Made by a program: the position numbers and the translations under genes. This document shows, in pieces, positions 32,883 to 43,498 of a stretch of 64,000 nt of DNA. Each line of letters starts with the position of its first letter. The first letter of the stretch is position 1. Where the stretch lies: NCBI GenBank assembly GCA_949752735.1, contig OX457038.1:57331906-57395905 (forward strand), read 5' to 3'. The notes under the pieces are model-generated. The model did not search any database. It was not told the origin of the DNA and was given only the letters and a program-made list of their open reading frames with translations. The DNA comes from Lumbricus terrestris. Its lineage: Eukaryota > Annelida > Clitellata > Crassiclitellata > Lumbricidae.

Positions 32883-35549
32883 CTATTCGTAGCGAGCCGG
32901 ACGACGGACCACACGCTTTGGTCGGCCATCCTGGAAATTCACAGTCACCGGCGACGAAGCATCAACAGCGGCGGACTCGTCAGGCGGACGAGTGGCAATG
33001 TCACACTCTGATGGCTGCTTGCGACTTTCCCCAAAAAGGATCCCGTCAAAACTTGTCTCAACCCAAGCCACGGAATTAACCTTATAATCAGCCAGTGGAA
33101 TGGCTTCTACAAATTTAGCGAACCCGTCCATCACCGTCAAAATTCTACGCCTACGCGAGTGGACACCAGTAATATTCATGCTAAACCATTCCCAAGGCTT
33201 CCCACAGGGTAAGGGTTTCAAGGGACCCTGCCAAGGCAGTTGACTTCGGTGGTATTGGGCAGAGGGAGAGCATCGCTGACTAAACCTCTTTACGGCTCCC
33301 GACCAACAAACCCAATAGGTCCTGCGTCTAAACCGCCACCTAGTTCGGCGCACACCGAAATGTCCACAGGTTACCTCTACATGTGCTACCTCGAGAGACT
33401 GCTCTCGTTTAACTACTGGTTCCACAATTCCATCAGCAAGCATACTGTCCAACTGGTTGTCAATAACAACCCTATGCGGCAGCGGGTGTCGTCTCAACGG
33501 TTGCCTCACCGGATGGGCATCTCCTGTCTCAATCTTATGGGTGCTCACCGACGTCTTTCCTATGTCCCGATCGGTAACGGAAAATACGTCTCCGTACTTA
33601 GCTAACAAACTTCTCAAACGTTCCCTGATTTCCGGCGACACATCCTCGGGCAAATCTGCCAACATCAACTCACTAGGCGAAGCGTCTTTACTCCTATTAA
33701 TCTTCCCTTCGTCCATCCTAACGGGCTCAACTTCGACTGGGTGTAACCCTGCAAGGAACGTATCCTTGTTAAACCTAACCGGACTATCATTCAGGTTCAC
33801 TATTCTCACATGCGAGCTAGTCTTATCGCCTAACACAACACGGGCAAGGTGAACTCCAGGACGGATCTCGTGAGCCTCCGTCATCCACGCGGGAGCCACC
33901 GAGGTCAAATCTCCGTATACGGTTTTCACAGGCACCTCACTTTGGCATTTGGGCTGTAACTCTATTTCCTCGGCGACCATTACACGCCGGCACCACATTG
34001 AGCCATTCCCTCTCACCAGGGGGACACGTTTGCGACCAATAAACAGAGCCCCGTTACCAAAACTCAAGCGACAACGCTGTTCCCTCAAGAAATCCATTCC
34101 TAACATCGGTTCGGAAATCTGGTCAGAGACTAAAAAGTTAGCATGGACCTCAAAACCATCCCAAAATCTAAGGGGTAACCGGACCTCGCCCAAAACATTA
34201 ATATTCGAGCCATTAGCAGCCACCAACAAGCGTGTACAAGAACGGAGTTCTAACCCTTCCACTGCTGAAGACGGAACCAGGCTCACTTCGGATCCGGTGT
34301 CGATGAGAGACATCTGCAGTCGGTCGTTGATCCTTCCACGAACGTAAACGGCATTACTGCTGGCACGGTCGGGCAGCTTCGGACGTGTCGTGTGGTTCAC
34401 CACCACGGATGTCGATGGCGCAGGTGCGTCTCCTCCTGTCGTTTCCTCGTCACTCGGCCGGTTCCGGAAACGGCGCGGCTGACGGCAATCTCGGACCACG
34501 TGACCGGCTCTACCGCATCCATAACAGGTCACGGTTCTCCTCGTAGTCTCCGGCTGGCGATCTCCCAATCGGCGGTCCCCAGGCCGTTGATCACGTCTCG
34601 ATCCATCGTCGTCGATCGTAGACTGGTTCCGCAGCTCCCGGAACTGTTCGTCCATCTTCCGTTCCATTTCTCGCTGCCAACGACGCTGATCGTCACGCTG
34701 TGTCGTCAAGAAGCGGTCCAGGGTCGACTGGAGCTGGTCGGTCGGCTCGACTTCTTGCGTTCCACGGACACGGTTCGACGGTCTCCGATGATCGTCGTTC
34801 TCAGAGGCTCTCTGGTAGGCCTCTAAGCGTAGAGCGGTCCGATAAGCCTCATCCAGAGTCTTCGGCTCACGCTCCCTAACTTTCAACGAAAGCTCCCTGT
34901 CTCGCAAAGCTTCCAGGAACGAGTCTCTTGCGATAATCTGCGTCGTCTCGTTGGACGGGACAGGATAGGCCAATACAACGAGTCTGCGAATCTCGTGTAA
35001 TAAGTCGCTCAAACTTTCTCCGGCCCCTTGACGTCGAAAATACAGCTGACTACGGAACGTCTCAGCTTGTCCGTCCGTCCCATATCTCTGTCGGAGACGC
35101 TCCACCAGTTGGGCGTAACTTACGTCAGCTTGCGCGCCGAAATCCCAAAGAAGTTGCGTCGCAGCCTTCTCTAGCGCGCAGCGTAGATGATCCACTTTGT
35201 CCGCGTCTGTCCATCGATTGTGACGAGCGCATACCTCGAATTGTACTAGAAAGGATTCCAGGGACCCAGTCCCGTCGAATCGACCCGGCTTCATTGGCGT
35301 CGGTCGGTTCCGCAGGAGACTTCCGAAGTTCTCCAACAACTCCTTCGACGAATCCGTTGTCTCCGTCTTCACACGGGGACTCGTCTCCACCAGCTCCTCA
35401 CCATCGTCGGAAATGAGCTCGATCAGTCGGCCACGGCTCGGCTGCTTCTCCATCGTCGTTCTTCCCACAGCAGGCGGAGAGACATCAGCAGGCGTGCTGA
35501 ACTCGAAAAGTCTCGGCTGCCGGAACGTTACCTCGTCGTCGTCCATCAT
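32883..35549 (-). CDS. Gag-protease-pol remnant ORF of element B, interior 1
   Basis: 888 codons. Order: acidic N-terminus; Gag capsid-like region with FEVCARHNRW (about residue 107); CCHC knuckle CYGCGRAGHVVRDC (about 340); retropepsin LIDTGSEVSLVP (about 413); beginning of a reverse transcriptase up to a MLADGIVEPVV block (about 737); then an abrupt in-frame jump to the HHCC zinc-binding region of an integrase and the start of its core (WEWFSMNITG, MDGFAKFVEAIP). A second jump leads to a short C-terminal tail, RPKRVVRRPARYE. The polymerase active site, RNase H and most of the integrase core are absent. Non-autonomous; the frame is maintained across both deletions. Confidence 0.88.
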   Translation of the reverse strand: MMDDDEVTFRQPRLFEFSTPADVSPPAVGRTTMEKQPSRGRLIELISDDGEELVETSPRVKTETTDSSKELLENFGSLLRNRPTPMKPGRFDGTGSLESFLVQFEVCARHNRWTDADKVDHLRCALEKAATQLLWDFGAQADVSYAQLVERLRQRYGTDGQAETFRSQLYFRRQGAGESLSDLLHEIRRLVVLAYPVPSNETTQIIARDSFLEALRDRELSLKVREREPKTLDEAYRTALRLEAYQRASENDDHRRPSNRVRGTQEVEPTDQLQSTLDRFLTTQRDDQRRWQREMERKMDEQFRELRNQSTIDDDGSRRDQRPGDRRLGDRQPETTRRTVTCYGCGRAGHVVRDCRQPRRFRNRPSDEETTGGDAPAPSTSVVVNHTTRPKLPDRASSNAVYVRGRINDRLQMSLIDTGSEVSLVPSSAVEGLELRSCTRLLVAANGSNINVLGEVRLPLRFWDGFEVHANFLVSDQISEPMLGMDFLREQRCRLSFGNGALFIGRKRVPLVRGNGSMWCRRVMVAEEIELQPKCQSEVPVKTVYGDLTSVAPAWMTEAHEIRPGVHLARVVLGDKTSSHVRIVNLNDSPVRFNKDTFLAGLHPVEVEPVRMDEGKINRSKDASPSELMLADLPEDVSPEIRERLRSLLAKYGDVFSVTDRDIGKTSVSTHKIETGDAHPVRQPLRRHPLPHRVVIDNQLDSMLADGIVEPVVKREQSLEVAHVEVTCGHFGVRRTRWRFRRRTYWVCWSGAVKRFSQRCSPSAQYHRSQLPWQGPLKPLPCGKPWEWFSMNITGVHSRRRRILTVMDGFAKFVEAIPLADYKVNSVAWVETSFDGILFGESRKQPSECDIATRPPDESAAVDASSPVTVNFQDGRPKRVVRRPARYE

Positions 35550-35591
35550 CTTCGGAAGACTCGTCTATTCGTCGGCTGGAACAACTGCGTA

Positions 35592-35608
35592 CCCCACTTC
35601 TGGTACCA
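35592..35608 (-). promoter_or_regulatory. Primer binding site of interior 1
   Basis: CCCCACTTCTGGTACCA on the + strand, one base from LTR 2; same sequence as in element A. Confidence 0.8.
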
Positions 35609-35609
35609 G

Positions 35610-36545
35610 TGTAACGGAAACCGCCCGCGCCCTCTAGCGGCTGACGGGAGAGTGGATGACGATCTCTCCCACCAGGTGGTAAGGCTTGCGTGTCGCTCCA
35701 GGTGGGCGCAAGTCCGGCCTCCGTCGTCTTTCGAAGGGCTTAACAGTGCTCCCCGACCGCACGAAGACACGAAGACAACAGACGTTTTCAGACGATATAT
35801 TGTCAATCACAACTCCACACGTCAGCAGCAGGCATGCACGTGATACACCGCGAACTATCGTTCCCCAGCAGCGGACGGTCATGTACCCAACGGCAGCTCC
35901 CACAGCAATGGCTGACAACGGGGGCGCCACACTGCGTCGAACACGGAAACTACACGGCAGCGGCAGCGACGTTCTGCGGCGGCGGCAACGCCGAGCCCCA
36001 ACGACCGATTCCCAGCGACGGACGACTCGGCGACTCGCTCAACGACTGACGAACTCGAGCACAACTCCGGAACTGAGCTGGACTTCTAATACGGACGGAG
36101 CTCCCGCAGACTTCCCGGTGACAACTGAGCTGGTGCATGCGGGCGGCGGTCCTATTTATACGTGTCCAAGGGGACAGGGGACTTGGCGCCAAAAGATCCG
36201 CGCATGCGCACTACAGGGGGTCCGACGTCAGAGGTCCGGACAGGTGCGAGGGGACCTGGCGGGCAAAGATCCGCGCATGCGCACTACAGGGGGGACTTCG
36301 CGCCAAAAGATCCGCGCATGCGCACTACAGGGGGGGACTTCGCGCCAAAAGATCCGCCAGGTGCGAGGAGGCAAGGGAGGAGGCAAGGGGACTTCGCGCC
36401 AAAAGATCCGCCAGGTGCGAGGAGGCAAGGGAGGAGGGGAGGGGACCTCTAGGCACGAGCGAACGACGACGCGAATCGACCGCCCACGAAGCCAATCGAC
36501 GGCGTAAACAAGACCGCGGAGGCGGCTCAGGCGAATTTCGCCACA
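35610..36545 (-). repeat. LTR 2 of element B (shared middle LTR)
   Basis: 936 bp, serving as 5' LTR for interior 1 and 3' LTR for interior 2. No target duplication flanks it, which is the sign of recombination rather than two insertions. Confidence 0.92.
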
Positions 36546-37018
36546 TCTTCCTCCCACCACGATTCGAAATGTCCCTATTTCGAGGGGTCAGGGCCCACAC
36601 ACCCTCCCGGAAACAAGGAACCCCCTAGACCGTCCGCATTATACAGTAACCGGCCAACGGGCCAATGGCAACAATTCTGCCCTCGAACGACTTGCAAGTC
36701 GTAACAACAGAAGCGGAACCAAACAAAAGAAAGGACCAACGTCCACGAAATGTCCATCGTTCATTATGCAAAGAGTCCATAAAAATGGGCCAACGAGCCA
36801 CAACACTTTACGCTAAGTTTCATCGTAACGAGACACGGCCAACGGGCCAAACTGACGAAAAAGCACGAGTTATACACATTTCAACAGCGAGAAACGGCCA
36901 ACGGGCCACACATAACAACGTATAATTAAACAACGCAACAACCTGAGCATTCTAAAATGTCCATAGTCCATTGCACCAACAAGTCTCAGAGTTCAAGTCT
37001 CTTGTTCACAATAAACGT

Positions 37019-39685
37019 CTATTCGTAGCGAGCCGGACGACGGACCACACGCTTTGGTCGGCCATCCTGGAAATTCACAGTCACCGGCGACGAAGCATCA
37101 ACAGCGGCGGACTCGTCAGGCGGACGAGTGGCAATGTCACACTCTGATGGCTGCTTGCGACTTTCCCCAAAAAGGATCCCGTCAAAACTTGTCTCAACCC
37201 AAGCCACGGAATTAACCTTATAATCAGCCAGTGGAATGGCTTCTACAAATTTAGCGAACCCGTCCATCACCGTCAAAATTCTACGCCTACGCGAGTGGAC
37301 ACCAGTAATATTCATGCTAAACCATTCCCAAGGCTTCCCACAGGGTAAGGGTTTCAAGGGACCCTGCCAAGGCAGTTGACTTCGGTGGTATTGGGCAGAG
37401 GGAGAGCATCGCTGACTAAACCTCTTTACGGCTCCCGACCAACAAACCCAATAGGTCCTGCGTCTAAACCGCCACCTAGTTCGGCGCACACCGAAATGTC
37501 CACAGGTTACCTCTACATGTGCTACCTCGAGAGACTGCTCTCGTTTAACTACTGGTTCCACAATTCCATCAGCAAGCATACTGTCCAACTGGTTGTCAAT
37601 AACAACCCTATGCGGCAGCGGGTGTCGTCTCAACGGTTGCCTCACCGGATGGGCATCTCCTGTCTCAATCTTATGGGTGCTCACCGACGTCTTTCCTATG
37701 TCCCGATCGGTAACGGAAAATACGTCTCCGTACTTAGCTAACAAACTTCTCAAACGTTCCCTGATTTCCGGCGACACATCCTCGGGCAAATCTGCCAACA
37801 TCAACTCACTAGGCGAAGCGTCTTTACTCCTATTAATCTTCCCTTCGTCCATCCTAACGGGCTCAACTTCGACTGGGTGTAACCCTGCAAGGAACGTATC
37901 CTTGTTAAACCTAACCGGACTATCATTCAGGTTCACTATTCTCACATGCGAGCTAGTCTTATCGCCTAACACAACACGGGCAAGGTGAACTCCAGGACGG
38001 ATCTCGTGAGCCTCCGTCATCCACGCGGGAGCCACCGAGGTCAAATCTCCGTATACGGTTTTCACAGGCACCTCACTTTGGCATTTGGGCTGTAACTCTA
38101 TTTCCTCGGCGACCATTACACGCCGGCACCACATTGAGCCATTCCCTCTCACCAGGGGGACACGTTTGCGACCAATAAACAGAGCCCCGTTACCAAAACT
38201 CAAGCGACAACGCTGTTCCCTCAAGAAATCCATTCCTAACATCGGTTCGGAAATCTGGTCAGAGACTAAAAAGTTAGCATGGACCTCAAAACCATCCCAA
38301 AATCTAAGGGGTAACCGGACCTCGCCCAAAACATTAATATTCGAGCCATTAGCAGCCACCAACAAGCGTGTACAAGAACGGAGTTCTAACCCTTCCACTG
38401 CTGAAGACGGAACCAGGCTCACTTCGGATCCGGTGTCGATGAGAGACATCTGCAGTCGGTCGTTGATCCTTCCACGAACGTAAACGGCATTACTGCTGGC
38501 ACGGTCGGGCAGCTTCGGACGTGTCGTGTGGTTCACCACCACGGATGTCGATGGCGCAGGTGCGTCTCCTCCTGTCGTTTCCTCGTCACTCGGCCGGTTC
38601 CGGAAACGGCGCGGCTGACGGCAATCTCGGACCACGTGACCGGCTCTACCGCATCCATAACAGGTCACGGTTCTCCTCGTAGTCTCCGGCTGGCGATCTC
38701 CCAATCGGCGGTCCCCAGGCCGTTGATCACGTCTCGATCCATCGTCGTCGATCGTAGACTGGTTCCGCAGCTCCCGGAACTGTTCGTCCATCTTCCGTTC
38801 CATTTCTCGCTGCCAACGACGCTGATCGTCACGCTGTGTCGTCAAGAAGCGGTCCAGGGTCGACTGGAGCTGGTCGGTCGGCTCGACTTCTTGCGTTCCA
38901 CGGACACGGTTCGACGGTCTCCGATGATCGTCGTTCTCAGAGGCTCTCTGGTAGGCCTCTAAGCGTAGAGCGGTCCGATAAGCCTCATCCAGAGTCTTCG
39001 GCTCACGCTCCCTAACTTTCAACGAAAGCTCCCTGTCTCGCAAAGCTTCCAGGAACGAGTCTCTTGCGATAATCTGCGTCGTCTCGTTGGACGGGACAGG
39101 ATAGGCCAATACAACGAGTCTGCGAATCTCGTGTAATAAGTCGCTCAAACTTTCTCCGGCCCCTTGACGTCGAAAATACAGCTGACTACGGAACGTCTCA
39201 GCTTGTCCGTCCGTCCCATATCTCTGTCGGAGACGCTCCACCAGTTGGGCGTAACTTACGTCAGCTTGCGCGCCGAAATCCCAAAGAAGTTGCGTCGCAG
39301 CCTTCTCTAGCGCGCAGCGTAGATGATCCACTTTGTCCGCGTCTGTCCATCGATTGTGACGAGCGCATACCTCGAATTGTACTAGAAAGGATTCCAGGGA
39401 CCCAGTCCCGTCGAATCGACCCGGCTTCATTGGCGTCGGTCGGTTCCGCAGGAGACTTCCGAAGTTCTCCAACAACTCCTTCGACGAATCCGTTGTCTCC
39501 GTCTTCACACGGGGACTCGTCTCCACCAGCTCCTCACCATCGTCGGAAATGAGCTCGATCAGTCGGCCACGGCTCGGCTGCTTCTCCATCGTCGTTCTTC
39601 CCACAGCAGGCGGAGAGACATCAGCAGGCGTGCTGAACTCGAAAAGTCTCGGCTGCCGGAACGTTACCTCGTCGTCGTCCATCAT
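37019..39685 (-). CDS. Gag-protease-pol remnant ORF of element B, interior 2
   Basis: Translates to the same 888 residues as 32883-35549, with the same two in-frame deletions. The deletions therefore predate the tandem duplication. Confidence 0.88.
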   Translation of the reverse strand: MMDDDEVTFRQPRLFEFSTPADVSPPAVGRTTMEKQPSRGRLIELISDDGEELVETSPRVKTETTDSSKELLENFGSLLRNRPTPMKPGRFDGTGSLESFLVQFEVCARHNRWTDADKVDHLRCALEKAATQLLWDFGAQADVSYAQLVERLRQRYGTDGQAETFRSQLYFRRQGAGESLSDLLHEIRRLVVLAYPVPSNETTQIIARDSFLEALRDRELSLKVREREPKTLDEAYRTALRLEAYQRASENDDHRRPSNRVRGTQEVEPTDQLQSTLDRFLTTQRDDQRRWQREMERKMDEQFRELRNQSTIDDDGSRRDQRPGDRRLGDRQPETTRRTVTCYGCGRAGHVVRDCRQPRRFRNRPSDEETTGGDAPAPSTSVVVNHTTRPKLPDRASSNAVYVRGRINDRLQMSLIDTGSEVSLVPSSAVEGLELRSCTRLLVAANGSNINVLGEVRLPLRFWDGFEVHANFLVSDQISEPMLGMDFLREQRCRLSFGNGALFIGRKRVPLVRGNGSMWCRRVMVAEEIELQPKCQSEVPVKTVYGDLTSVAPAWMTEAHEIRPGVHLARVVLGDKTSSHVRIVNLNDSPVRFNKDTFLAGLHPVEVEPVRMDEGKINRSKDASPSELMLADLPEDVSPEIRERLRSLLAKYGDVFSVTDRDIGKTSVSTHKIETGDAHPVRQPLRRHPLPHRVVIDNQLDSMLADGIVEPVVKREQSLEVAHVEVTCGHFGVRRTRWRFRRRTYWVCWSGAVKRFSQRCSPSAQYHRSQLPWQGPLKPLPCGKPWEWFSMNITGVHSRRRRILTVMDGFAKFVEAIPLADYKVNSVAWVETSFDGILFGESRKQPSECDIATRPPDESAAVDASSPVTVNFQDGRPKRVVRRPARYE

Positions 39686-39727
39686 CTTCGGAAGACTCGT
39701 CTATTCGTCGGCTGGAACAACTGCGTA

Positions 39728-39744
39728 CCCCACTTCTGGTACCA
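39728..39744 (-). promoter_or_regulatory. Primer binding site of interior 2
   Basis: CCCCACTTCTGGTACCA on the + strand, one base from LTR 3. Confidence 0.8.
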
Positions 39745-39745
39745 G

Positions 39746-40681
39746 TGTAACGGAAACCGCCCGCGCCCTCTAGCGGCTGACGGGAGAGTGGATGACGATC
39801 TCTCCCACCAGGTGGTAAGGCTTGCGTGTCGCTCCAGGTGGGCGCAAGTCCGGCCTCCGTCGTCTTTCGAAGGGCTTAACAGTGCTCCCCGACCGCACGA
39901 AGACACGAAGACAACAGACGTTTTCAGACGATATATTGTCAATCACAACTCCACACGTCAGCAGCAGGCATGCACGTGATACACCGCGAACTATCGTTCC
40001 CCAGCAGCGGACGGTCATGTACCCAACGGCAGCTCCCACAGCAATGGCTGACAACGGGGGCGCCACACTGCGTCGAACACGGAAACTACACGGCAGCGGC
40101 AGCGACGTTCTGCGGCGGCGGCAACGCCGAGCCCCAACGACCGATTCCCAGCGACGGACGACTCGGCGACTCGCTCAACGACTGACGAACTCGAGCACAA
40201 CTCCGGAACTGAGCTGGACTTCTAATACGGACGGAGCTCCCGCAGACTTCCCGGTGACAACTGAGCTGGTGCATGCGGGCGGCGGCCCTATTTATACGTG
40301 TCCAAGGGGACAGGGGACTTGGCGCCAAAAGATCCGCGCATGCGCACTACAGGGGGTCCGACGTCAGAGGTCCGGACAGGTGCGAGGGGACCTGGCGGGC
40401 AAAGATCCGCGCATGCGCACTACAGGGGGGACTTCGCGCCAAAAGATCCGCGCATGCGCACTACAGGGGGGGACTTCGCGCCAAAAGATCCGCCAGGTGC
40501 GAGGAGGCAAGGGAGGAGGCAAGGGGACTTCGCGCCAAAAGATCCGCCAGGTGCGAGGAGGCAAGGGAGGAGGGGAGGGGACCTCTAGGCACGAGCGAAC
40601 GACGACGCGAATCGACCGCCCACGAAGCCAATCGACGGCGTAAACAAGACCGCGGAGGCGGCTCAGGCGAATTTCGCCACA
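39746..40681 (-). repeat. LTR 3 of element B (5'-most)
   Basis: 936 bp. It is the outer LTR that would drive transcription of the array on the minus strand. One substitution relative to LTR 1 and LTR 2 was noticed (C at 40286), three bases from the TATA box. Confidence 0.92.
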
Positions 40682-40739
40682 CAGTCTGGAAATACACATG
40701 ATGCAGTCTTAACTAAAAACATAAACATTCACATTCTTG

Positions 40740-41410
40740 ATCGAAGTGACGTCACAATGGGCCTAGTTTTATATTCTCAAATAAGAATAGATTTGTATCA
40801 TAATCAGAGCGACGTTGCGTTATACAGACCCATTTTGTATTATGAAAAGGAAATAATATGACAGCAGTTCTGTGTCATAATCGAAATGACGCCACAATAG
40901 ATCTAATTTCGTTTCCTCAGTGAATTTATTTAATATAGTAGAATTGTATGATAATCGAAGTGACGTCGTAAAAGGCCCGTTTTATATTCGAAAATGAACA
41001 TAATATACTGGTTGATCTGTATAATAATCGAAACGACGTAACAGTAGCCATCTGTACGGAAATATGAATTGCATCTAAGCCTATAAAAATACGGGTACAT
41101 TTGTATGATTGCATCATAATCGAAGTGACGTCACAATAGACCTAGTTTTTCTTGATTCTCGAAGTGAAGTTCAGTGAACTATAATATAATATTATTGTAA
41201 AATTGTATCATTATCAGAGTGACGTACGTTACAATAAGCATAGGCCTAGTTTTGTATTCTCAAAATTAATGAAATTATATGATATCGGTATGTAAATCTG
41301 TATCCTAGCTGATCGAAGTGATGTCACAATAGGACTAATTTCGTTTTATCAGTGAACTTATGAAATTGTATAATTGTATCATAATCTAAGTGACGTCATA
41401 AAAGGCCCAG
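40740..41410. repeat. Degenerate minisatellite of CRE-like TGACGTCA units
   Basis: Nine units of about 65-98 bp, each with a TATCATAATCGAAGTGACGTC-like core. Full palindromes TGACGTCA occur near 40747, 41125 and 41392, variants near 40811, 40887, 40962, 41033, 41221 and 41319. Each core is followed by a CAATAGNCCTAG or AAAGGCCC block. It starts about 60 bp beyond LTR 3. Confidence 0.75.
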
Positions 41411-41704
41411 TTTTATATTCTCAAAATTAACATCTACATGTATATTGTATAAGGCCTACAATTGTAGATCTGTATCATGCTCATTCAGGAGCGGATACAA
41501 GGAGGGAGCAATCCGGCCATGCCCCATTCGAAAACGTACGCCTGTACTATATATAGTCAACTTTCACAGTTCCACTAAGACGAAATCGTCAGCTGCAAAA
41601 AGGTTCGTTACCTGCACTTGTGTGCACAAACTGAATTACGCCATTATATCGTGTAGTTCACTTTGAGACTTCAAGAAATAGTAGGCCTAAGTAAAAATAT
41701 TTCT

Positions 41705-41935
41705 AAGTCGAGTCGAGTCGAGTCGAGTCGATGAAACAACGATCGATTCGACTTGGCAAGACTCACGATCGACTCGACTTGCAAGTCGATCGAGTCGACG
41801 ATTTTTCGATCGACTCGATTTGGCAAGACTCACGATCGACTCGACTTGCAAGTCGATCGAGTCGACGAATTTTCGGTCGACTCGACTTGGCCGAGTTATG
41901 ATCGACTCGATCGATCGACTCGATCGACTACGGGG
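41705..41935. repeat. Palindromic CGACTCGA/TCGAGTCG repeat
   Basis: Starts with pure CGAGT repeats, then a 67-bp unit (from about 41753 and 41820) made of ATCGACTCGACTTGCAAGTC inverted segments. Highly self-complementary. Weaker relatives lie in the basigin intron at 44745-44830 and 45475-45535. Nothing is recognised from 41950 to 42317. Confidence 0.85.
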
Positions 41936-42317
41936 TATAAATTATATTATTCCCCTCACAGGTCTTTCACTCGAAAATCAAAACACTGCTATATTTCACA
42001 GATCCTACCGTGATTATTCCACTTCCCCATAGGCTATAGGCTACATCCCACGCCGTTTCAACTCTAAGCAGCATTGTATAATGTAGGACCTATATTCGTT
42101 TAATTCAATAAACAACAGACAGAACGCTGTAGGTTTACATTAGCACAATTTACAGTAGGCGGATGTAGGTCGATTACTGCTTAAAACTTTAACTTATAGT
42201 CAAGATAGTTAGTAGCCTACATGTTTTTAAATAACATATTCTATAGGGATAAAGTTTAACGAGTCATTATTGGGGAGGATGAAATTGTGAGCCCTTTCTC
42301 TAAAGTTATATCGCAGT

Positions 42318-42616
42318 CAGTGGCGGCGCTAGGGGGGTTAGCCCCCCCCCTATCAGAGGCTTAGCCCCCTAAAAAAGGCCATTCGGGTTTTTTAACGTTT
42401 AAAACTGACATTTTTCCACGATTTTTGACCGGACGTCAGAAATTTTGGCGGACGTAAATGGAAAAATTCCATATGAGATTCGGCCGGATGATGACTAAAA
42501 AAGGAAAAATAGAAAAAAGGTCGTCAGAAATTTTGGCGGATGAAAAATGAAAAGGAAAATTTCCTTCGGGAGGCTTCAGCCCCCCCCCCCAAACTGACAT
42601 CCTGGCGCAGCCAATG
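42318..42616. mobile_element. 299-bp hAT-type MITE
   Basis: Left end CAGTGGCGGCGCTAGG; right end on the reverse strand CATTGGCTGCGCCAGG. Flanks ATCGCAGT and ATCACAGA (6 of 8 match). Same family as 28335-28627. Confidence 0.8.
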
Positions 42617-42679
42617 ATCACAGAATAAATAACTTGTTTATACTGTGGTTATATGGAGCGGGGTTGAAGCTAAGGCTTA

Positions 42680-43165
42680 TGGGGTCACTGGCTGGCCGGT
42701 GGCGCTGTACGGCCGTGAAACTTGGACGCTAAGGAAGGAAGACAAAAGAAGAATATCATCGTTTGAGATGACAACATTATAGAAAGATACTGAGAGTCTG
42801 CAGCTGGAAGGAGTTTAGAACAAACGAATCTATAATGGAAGAGCTGCAGCCGGAGCGGCGCCTGCTGGAGGTGGTGAAAGGAAGGATCGAAGCTGAACTA
42901 CTTCGGAAGTTCGGACACATGATCAGAGCAGACAAGCTGCCGGCATTCATATGTCAGGGCTATCTGGACGGAAAAAGGGCTCGGGGAGGCCGAGGAGAAG
43001 ATGGATGGATGACGTGAAGGAATGGACGGGGATGGTGATGGCGCACTGCACGTGTGAGGACCGCAAGGAACAGAGAGCAATGGAGGAAGATGGCGTCGTC
43101 GAGACGTCGACTCTCATCCCCGATCCGCAGCAACGACGACGACGACGACGACGATATATAATTAT
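42680..43165 (+). pseudogene. LINE C-terminal fragment (RT-linked tail)
   Basis: Reads LYGRETWTLRKEDKRR, then after a shift RKILRVCSWKEFRTNESI, RRLLEVVKGRIEAELLRKFG and RPRRRWMDDVKEW in another frame. This is the well-known C-terminal signature of a class of non-LTR retrotransposons. Several frameshifts; the 3' end is a short CGA repeat. It ends about 330 bp upstream of the basigin start codon. Confidence 0.8.
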
Positions 43166-43498
43166 AATGGATCACGCTGTAGTGATTTCCACCATAGCCG
43201 TCTTTCTAACTCCTCGCCTGACTCTCCGGAGTTTGACCATCTGCCTATTTTTTTTTTGATTGAGCGTCTGTGAATAAGCTGGTTCCCGCGTCTTGGCTTT
43301 TGTGGGCGCTGCAGAAATTTTGAGTTTTACGATTACGAAAATAATAACCAAACGCGCAGTCGAGTGCACCAAAAGGAGCCGCTCTAGCTTCCTTGTACGT
43401 TATCTCTATGGATTCTGCGCCTGAAGGCCATCGGGAGATTTCTAATGATCAGCGTCAGATTTTAAGCGATTTAATTGTTTTGCTAGATATTTAGTACC

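Larger units (their letters stand above)
31474..40681 (-). mobile_element. LTR retrotransposon B, tandem LTR-int-LTR-int-LTR array
   Basis: Three 936-bp LTRs (31474-32409, 35610-36545, 39746-40681) alternate with two 3200-bp interiors, exact period 4136 bp. One target duplication, CAGT, brackets the whole array (31470-31473, 40682-40685), so it is one insertion that later expanded. LTR ends are TGTGGCG...GTTACA on the coding (minus) strand. Each interior has the same 888-codon ORF and tRNA-Leu primer site. The copies look almost identical; one substitution was noticed in the third LTR (T to C at 40286). Confidence 0.92.

Noticed and set aside
41488..41545. hAT end similar to 4249-4290 (GAGCAATCCGGCCATG block)
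   Set aside because: Only one end is recognisable and no target duplication was found; treated as a fragment, not an element.
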